NCBI GenBank assembly: GCA_029298735.1
Contig: JANSLP010000001.1
Coordinates: forward strand, 186,001 to 250,000
DNA length: 64,000 nucleotides
Reading direction: 5' to 3'
From: Ophiostoma sp. CBS 140.51
Lineage: Eukaryota; Ascomycota; Sordariomycetes; Ophiostomatales; Ophiostomataceae
The notes below the pieces were generated by a model. That model saw only the letters and a list, made by a program, of their open reading frames with translations. It was not told the DNA's origin and ran no database searches. This document shows positions 58,549 to 64,000 of the stretch, piece after piece (positions within the stretch are counted from its first letter, which is position 1; each line of letters starts with the position of its first letter). The translations under genes and the position numbers were made by a program.

Positions 58549-60800
58549 GTGCCTATTTTGGAACCTCGATTGAACCAAATTATGGCTTTTGGGTCGTACA
58601 GAGTACAACCATGAGTGCCCGTGCGGAGGAATGCTCCGCATGTCACACTCTTCTTCTTTGACATGTGTGCGTGCGGCGTGAAGCGTCGGCGTACGGAGAA
58701 GGACTGTTGCGTCGTATTTTATAAGTACCAACAGAGACGAAAAAAAAAAAGAAAAAGAGAAAAAAAGAGAAAAAAGAAACGAAACAGCCGCAGCATTCCA
58801 GATCCCAAGCAGCAGCATTGACAAGTGACAGTAACAGACAACAAAAGCCACAGTAACATTACCAGTGACAGCAGAAACAGCAACAATAGCAGCCGAAAAT
58901 CAATCGGCCGCATCAGCCTTGTCAATAATACCCCATTCTTTTCATTCAGACCCCTACGACGTAGGAGAGCACAGAGACAGAGCAAGCAGAGCAAACCAAG
59001 GAACGACATTCTGTAAAGCAAAATGCCATGCACGCCGCGCGGAACTAGGATGGTTATTCCGCGAAGTCTGCAACCTTCATGCAGGTCAAACCCAAAAATG
59101 TCTTGGCATTACGAGCTGCCGATGGAGAAAAAGAAGATACAGATGGAAAATGATGGAAAATCAAAGGTCGCGACGAACGTCCATCCAAAGGCAATAATAA
59201 CAGCTCAGATATATGCAAAATGGTGAGAAAATAACGCTGAACGGTATGGCCGTCTGACTCTTTTGTGTTTATGTGTTTCTGTGTTAGTGTCCTTCTTCGT
59301 CACCTCGGCTCTTCCAGGAAAGCCTCATAGCCCTGCCAAGACACGATGCAAGCTGCGGACCAATATCTTACCACCTGCATGCATTGCTCTCTCCATCTCC
59401 CTCTGACTGTCTTCGCCATCGTTCTTTGCTCTTCGCTCCTTTATTGATTAACGAGAAAAGTCTTCACATCTTCCATGTATGTTTGGGTTCCCTGTTTTTT
59501 CACTTATACTGGGCCGACGTTACGGCACGCCCCCTCCATCAACATACTTTCTCGTCTTTCTTTTATGTGATAGTCTCTTGTCCGATGCCCCTTATTACAT
59601 ACATGACGCCCGACAGGCCGGATGCTGCCGTGTGGCCCTTGAGGCTTACCTTTCTCTTGTCACCCTCATCACGAAACACTGTTCTTGAGCTTCCATGGTA
59701 TCCCCCGCTTCTCATCGTCGACCTTCCGAGGCTCCATTCTTCCACTACTGGATAGCGATATTCTCTAACACATACAAGTAGGACCGATCAACTCCCACCT
59801 CTGTGTGGTTCCCGAGGAGATGCCCCAGACATTGGCACCTATATCTCATCGGAGCCGCCGGTCGGTTGTTACAAACTCCCTGCATCCTTGCTTGTTTTCC
59901 GAGAACGGCAATCTTCGCGACATCGTGTGAGCGGCCCCAGACGGCGGCTGGGGTCCTTGTGTCAACAGATGGCCACATGATCAAAGGTGGTATCGGAGGT
60001 TGCCAGAGAGTGCTGCGCCATACGCAAACCCAAATATGAAAGTGAGCAACTCGGCGAGCTGCGGCTGACAAAAGAGGACAACAAATAAAATGGAATAGAA
60101 AAAGAGAGCGGCTGGATAAAATGGAACTCAAGTGAGATGCTGCATATGCATGCAGAAGAATTTCTTGCATCAAGGAAAAACAGGTAAAATCGAAGCACAC
60201 AATCCATATAGTGGTTGCAGCCTTCATCGTAGTTGTGTATATGTGACATGTGAGGACGATGTCAGAAGTAAACCTCGAAGATCAAAGGTTGTCTATTAGG
60301 ATGGTGTGCCTCTCTTGTTTCCTTTTGTCGATTTTGATGGTTTTCTGGGAGGGTATTATAACTTATGTACAGTTGCATTTTTATTGTTTTTATTGGACAT
60401 ATTAGGAGGCTTTACTTGGCTTTCAATTTTCTACGATTAATTTTGAATATTTTCATTCTTTTTGCTTGAATAATTTATCGGCCCTAAAAATAAGAAACAT
60501 CAATAGAAAAAGTGAAACGAACCCAAAAATACTGAAAAATACACTGGGAAGAAGTTCGAGGGAAATGTAAGAAAAAGTACCAAAACATCTGAATGATGTG
60601 AGTAAAGATGGGAAAAGTGTGGTTATTTATGATGTTGAGAATTGTCTTTTGTTTTCATGCTTCAGGGGGTGGCGATTCCCTGTATTTGGTGTAGTTGCGC
60701 TGTAGACCGCTGTCACGCGCCAAAAGAAGCTGTCGAGTTGGTGCGCTACCCTGTATATACTGAAAAAAGGCGGCAGTCGGATAAACTATCGAAATTATCC

Positions 60801-60981
60801 GTTCCTATGGTGCAGTGGTTAGCATGGTGCTCTTGTAAGTCAAAACGGAAATTAACCCACCCAGCAGTGGAGACCAGCAGCAAAACTAACAACCCAACCA
60901 GATAGACTCAAAGGTGGCGCAAGTCCCTTTGTTCCTATGATTGTAATGCACAGGTCGTGGGTTCGAACCCCACTAGGAACA
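60801..60981 (+). tRNA. tRNA-Thr(TGT), interrupted by a 108-nt insert after position 37
   Basis: The 5' half (60801-60837) and 3' half (60946-60981) fold together as a 73-nt tRNA. The acceptor stem GTTCCTA/TAGGAAC has 7 pairs. The A box TGGTGCAGTGG is at 60809-60819, and the B box and T arm GTGGGTTCGAACCCCAC are at 60957-60973. The anticodon TGT is at 60834-60836, preceded by T33. The insert sits one base 3' of the anticodon, the usual place for nuclear tRNA introns. A TATA-like element is centred about 45 nt upstream, and a T7 Pol III terminator follows at 60986. Oddities: the insert is long for a tRNA intron, it ends with a second copy of the 5' end (GTTCCTATG at 60931) and of TTGTAA, and positions 31 and 39 form a T-T mismatch. 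Either a functional intron-containing gene or a rearranged copy. Confidence 0.7.
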
Positions 60982-61268
60982 ACAATTTTTTTGTCTTTTT
61001 TTTGTCGTTTACTTTTTTTGTTTACTACTTTGTCTATCTATCTTGTTTAATGAGTACACCTCTTGTATTTTGTTGTTGTTCGTTTATGTATCGAATAGAA
61101 AATATTAATCAATCACCGCGTAAATCACTGCATCGAGTGCGAAAGTTTGTTTATCCTGAACAATATTTTGATATTTTTTTACAATGTTTTCTAGATTTCT
61201 AATCTGTAACCATGTCGTTACTCGTGTATGTTAAACGTCCCTATGGTTTGTTGGTCTCCCTTCTTTTA
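60982..61268. other. Short AT-rich spacer
   Basis: AT-rich spacer between the tRNA gene and the 3' end of the Zn2Cys6 gene. It holds the Pol III terminator and the 3' region of the regulator gene. No gene is seen. Confidence 0.7.
60986..60992 (+). terminator. Pol III T-run terminator
   Basis: Seven consecutive T residues starting 5 nt after the tRNA discriminator base, followed by a second T8 run at about 60996. Typical RNA polymerase III stop for the tRNA gene. Confidence 0.8.
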
Positions 61269-64000
61269 CTAAAGGAGGGCAAATCCAGCTTCTTCGAGTT
61301 TCTTGCCGAGCGGCAGGACGGGCCGTCCTTGCATCGGGAAGGGCCAAAAGAGCGGGTTGTCGAGATTATCGGCCGCCTTGGCCAGCGACGCCGAGGCTGC
61401 ACTGCCGCCTGTAAAGAATCCTTTAGAGATACCAGCATCAAGCACGCCCCAGGTGCAGTTAAAGTCGCTCTCTTCCAAGTTGGGCGAGAAGAAATTGAGG
61501 CTGGTTGTGAGTGGCCGCAAGAGTCTGTCGTTGTCACCCTCTTCGACGGGTTTGCCGCTGGACGACTTGGTGACGGGGGCAATGTGGACGTCAATGTTCC
61601 ACTTCTTGGCTAGGTAACGCAGGATATTCAAGGCTTGCTCGGCAAAGTGATGGCAGGGGACCATTTCGGTCAGGTCGGCAATACCGCGGTTGATGGATTC
61701 GACGACGCGGGAGTCGAGCTTGGTGGCGCCGCGACCGGGGCTGTTGCTGTTGCTGTTTGTACCCGAGCTGGAGCCGCTGCCGCCGTTGGAACCGCCGTGG
61801 CGTGCCTTTTTGTTCGACTTGTCGCCGCTGCCACCCTTTCCACCGCCACCATTGGTGCTGCTGCCACTGCTGCTGCTGCCGCCACCACTGACGCTGCGCA
61901 TGCTGTGGTCATCACCCTCCTTGGGACGACGGGCGAGCCCGGCCGAGCCCTTGTTGGCCATGGCAGCGGCAATGTCGCCGCCCGGTGGCAGCTCGGACGA
62001 CGTGGACGCACCAATGGCGAGGTGCATAATGGACGACGTCAGGACAAAGTAGGGCACAAAGGAGGGGGTGCGCTGCAAGGTGTAGAGCTGAGAGTAGGAG
62101 CGAAGGAGGCCCTGGATGGCGTCGGCGGCCTGCAGACAGACATCCTTGGGCATGATGCTGGAACCGATGATCCGAAGCTTAATCAGAGGGCGGAAGAGCA
62201 GCAGGATGGCAAAGTGGTAGTACATGTGGGCAAACAGGACGGCCGTAGTAAAGTTGTGACCCAACCTCAAAACTTCTGGGATAGAGTCGTACCAATTGAG
62301 GTATTTGGTGTAGATGTGCAAAAGGTCGCGGCTGGTAAGCGGGCGACCGGGCGAGTGGAGAATGTAGAGAGACTGGTGGACGAGCTCGCTGAGTTCGCAA
62401 AAGCACTTGTACACGGAGCGCACATTAGACGGCTGCTGGCAGGACCGTTGCAGTGGAGTACCGTCGTCGGTGTAGGGGATCCACTGGGAAGCCTCGATGT
62501 CTCCTATGATCGCAGGCTTGGGTGGCAGAAGGGGGAAGCAGGAGCACTGCGGCAAAGAACCAGTGGCCAGAGACCATGCATGGTCCAGAGCGAAAGCACC
62601 CCAAAAAGTGGCAGCCTTGACGGCAATCTCGTCCTCGTCGCCGTCGTCGTTACGGATCTGGTGCAGGCCCATCTCAATAGCAAGGCGGATGCTCTGACCG
62701 GCATAGTACCAGCTCTCGGAGTCGCGGCCACAGCTTGCCTCTCTGATCGACATGATGCCCAGCGCCTGGATGGTTGTGAGGCTGTGGTGGTTGTCTTCGA
62801 GGTAGAACAGACGCTGGCACTCCTTGAAGAAGTGGTCACCAGACGTGTAGGGATCGTCGGGCACAGCGCGTGTATTGGGCTGGGTAGAGAAGCGGCAGCC
62901 TAAGGCCAAAAGGGCATTGACTAGGATGGGTGAGCAGTAGCGCTGACGGCCTTCTTGGAAGTCGTAGAGGAAGTGCTCTTTGCTGAGCGAGGCGAACGTT
63001 GGGTACTCCCAGCAAAAGTAGAGGGCCAACAGGTGCTGGACCAGATTCAGATCTTCCGAGATATCGGTCCACGTGGTGGTGGGCGACTTGAGGTCCGGCT
63101 GGGCGGGGGCCAAGATCTGGTCGACACCGCGGTACCGTGGGAACTCGCCCGAGCCCATGCCACCCAGACCACCACCGCCAGGCCCGGTACGGTCTTCCGG
63201 CCCCACACCCTCGACCCAGGAGCCGACACGCGACTCGGGCGGCATGTTCCATTCTTGGCGCGAGTCGCTCTGGGTGGACGGCGCCTGGCTGGTGGCCGAG
63301 TACGGGTCGCCACCCCAGGGGCTGCCGTGCTGCTGGTTGAGTTGTTGTGAGTGGTGTTGCTGGAGATGAGACTGGTGCTGCTGGTGTTGTTGGTGTTGGT
63401 GCAGCGACTGTTGGTGGTGATGTTGTTGTTGTGGCTGTTGCTGATGGTGAGGATGTTGCTGATGCTGCGAGTGCTGGAGATGCTGCTGATGTTGTTGATG
63501 TTGTTGGTGCTGCTCGCTAATGCTCTGCCTTGAGCCAGGATCGCCAGAGCCGCCACCGCTCGACTGTCCACCCTGGCCGTGTATGCCGGGGCTCATGGAC
63601 GTCAGTCCTGGTGAGAAGGGCGAGTAGGTCGGGGCCTCGCCACCTGGGTAGGCGCTAGGTAGCGGCCTCTGGAATTGTGAGGGCACCGAGGCTGGTGTCG
63701 ATCCCATCGCCTGTATTGACGCCGCATTGGACGCAGCTGTGGGTGGTGCGCCTGTATCGATCCACTCCGAGATGCTGTCCACCGTCTCGCCATTGTGCAA
63801 CCGGTTCAGCACGTCTTCCCATATCCCAGGCCGGTTGAGCGCCGAGATGACGGCGTCGCTGGACCGTTGGCGTCTCCGCAGGGTCTCGATCTCGCTGCGG
63901 AGGTCTTCTTTGGACTGGCGGACCGGAAGTTCGTATATGCACTCGACGTCCCGCTGGACACGGCAGCGGCCGCATGGTCGTCGTCCGTCGCACTACACTG
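61269..64000 (-). CDS. Zn2Cys6 fungal transcription factor, NirA-like, 5' end outside the window
   Basis: Partial: the visible exon runs 63992-61269 (907 codons) and is preceded by an acceptor GTGTAG at 63993-63998 with an in-frame stop in the intron, so the start and first part of the zinc cluster are beyond position 64000. The visible exon begins CDGRRPCGRCRVQRDVECIYE, the last four cysteines of a Zn2Cys6 cluster (C-x5-C-x2-C-x7-C), followed by a short coiled-coil (KEDLRSEIETLRRRQ). A Gln/His-rich tract follows (codons at 63337-63516). Then comes a fungal-specific transcription factor domain (about DLNLVQHLLALYFCWEYPTF to SFVPYFVLTSSIMHL), interrupted later by a Gly/Ser/Asn insert (codons near 61720-61930). 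The cluster and ECIYE end resemble NirA-type regulators of nitrogen genes; this is a resemblance, and the target pathway is unknown. Nuclear, DNA-binding. Confidence 0.88.
63337..63516 (-). repeat. CAG/CAC/CAT codon repeat coding for a Gln/His-rich tract
   Basis: About 60 codons, mostly CAA/CAG/CAC/CAT on the coding (minus) strand, give QHQQHQQH-type repeats between the zinc cluster and the regulatory domain. Such tracts are common activation or phase-separation segments in fungal regulators and vary in length between strains. Confidence 0.85.

Larger units (their letters stand above)
55413..60800. other. 5.4-kb stretch without a recognisable protein gene
   Basis: Begins with the 3' region of the four-exon gene. 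No coding gene is seen. Simple features include a 9-bp hairpin at 56252-56274, a 12-bp tandem duplication at 57688-57711, AAAGCTGC-type repeats at 58511-58548, and a purine-rich A/G tract at 58740-58780. A TATA-like TATATA at 60753-60758 belongs to the tRNA gene that follows. Confidence 0.5.

Noticed and set aside
63337..63516. Regularly spaced repeat that could be mistaken for a CRISPR-like array
   Set aside because: It is an in-frame Gln/His codon repeat inside a transcription factor; the organism is a eukaryote and there are no repeat-spacer units.

Overview
This window is nuclear DNA of a filamentous ascomycete, most likely a Sordariomycete. The evidence is short introns with GTAAGT/GTATGT/GTACGT-type donors, CTAAC branch points and C/TAG acceptors; C/G-ending codons in genes set in CT-rich, compositionally balanced spacers; and typically fungal families (Fmp27, Zn2Cys6 factor, Tri12-type MFS, EthD-domain protein). 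A placement near Ophiostomatales is only a guess from the Ser/His/Gln-rich style of the proteins. No bacterial, plasmid, phage, CRISPR or intact transposon signature was seen.

Layout. 1-4147: gene-free leader and spacer. 4148-6220 (+): Ser-rich fungal protein of unknown function. 7769-17257 (-): a single-exon gene of 3162 codons for an Fmp27/Hobbit-type bridge-like lipid-transfer protein, probably with an intron in its 5' leader. 18600-19470 (-): four-exon small membrane protein resembling the Tim17/22/23 fold. 20726-22973 (+): translation factor eIF4B in five exons, the first coding exon being only 4 nt. 24340-27729 (-): EFL1/Ria1 GTPase of 60S ribosome maturation. 30135-30703 (+): EthD-domain protein. 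33652-35492 (+): Tri12-type MFS exporter. 37076-38647 (+): divergent kinase-fold protein behind a long ATG-free leader. 41238-43490 (+): low-complexity protein with two zinc-finger-like Cys/His motifs. 44366-45274 (+): secreted SMP-30-like beta-propeller. 45788-46408 (-): small two-exon gene with a 25-nt first coding exon. 46409-54104: 7.7 kb without a recognisable gene. 54105-55412 (+): four-exon unknown gene. 55413-60800: another 5.4 kb without a gene. 60801-60981 (+): interrupted tRNA-Thr(TGT). 61269-64000 (-): Zn2Cys6 regulator cut by the window edge inside its zinc cluster.

Most of the window is housekeeping. eIF4B and EFL1 both serve translation and ribosome assembly and lie tail to tail (22973/24340), but nothing shows co-regulation. 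The EthD gene and the MFS exporter are 3 kb apart on the same strand, which is weak evidence for a small metabolic or efflux unit, with no backbone synthase visible. Many protein-coding genes sit behind CT-rich leaders, two of which lack ATG for about 400 and 700 nt.

I found no convincing new biological system. The items most worth a second look are the interrupted tRNA-Thr with a duplicated acceptor-stem sequence, the tiny coding exons (eIF4B and the 145-aa gene), the ATG-free leader of the kinase-like gene, and the two large gene-empty stretches on the right side. Exon boundaries were assigned by eye from frame and splice consensus; family calls rest on recognised motifs, not on database searches.
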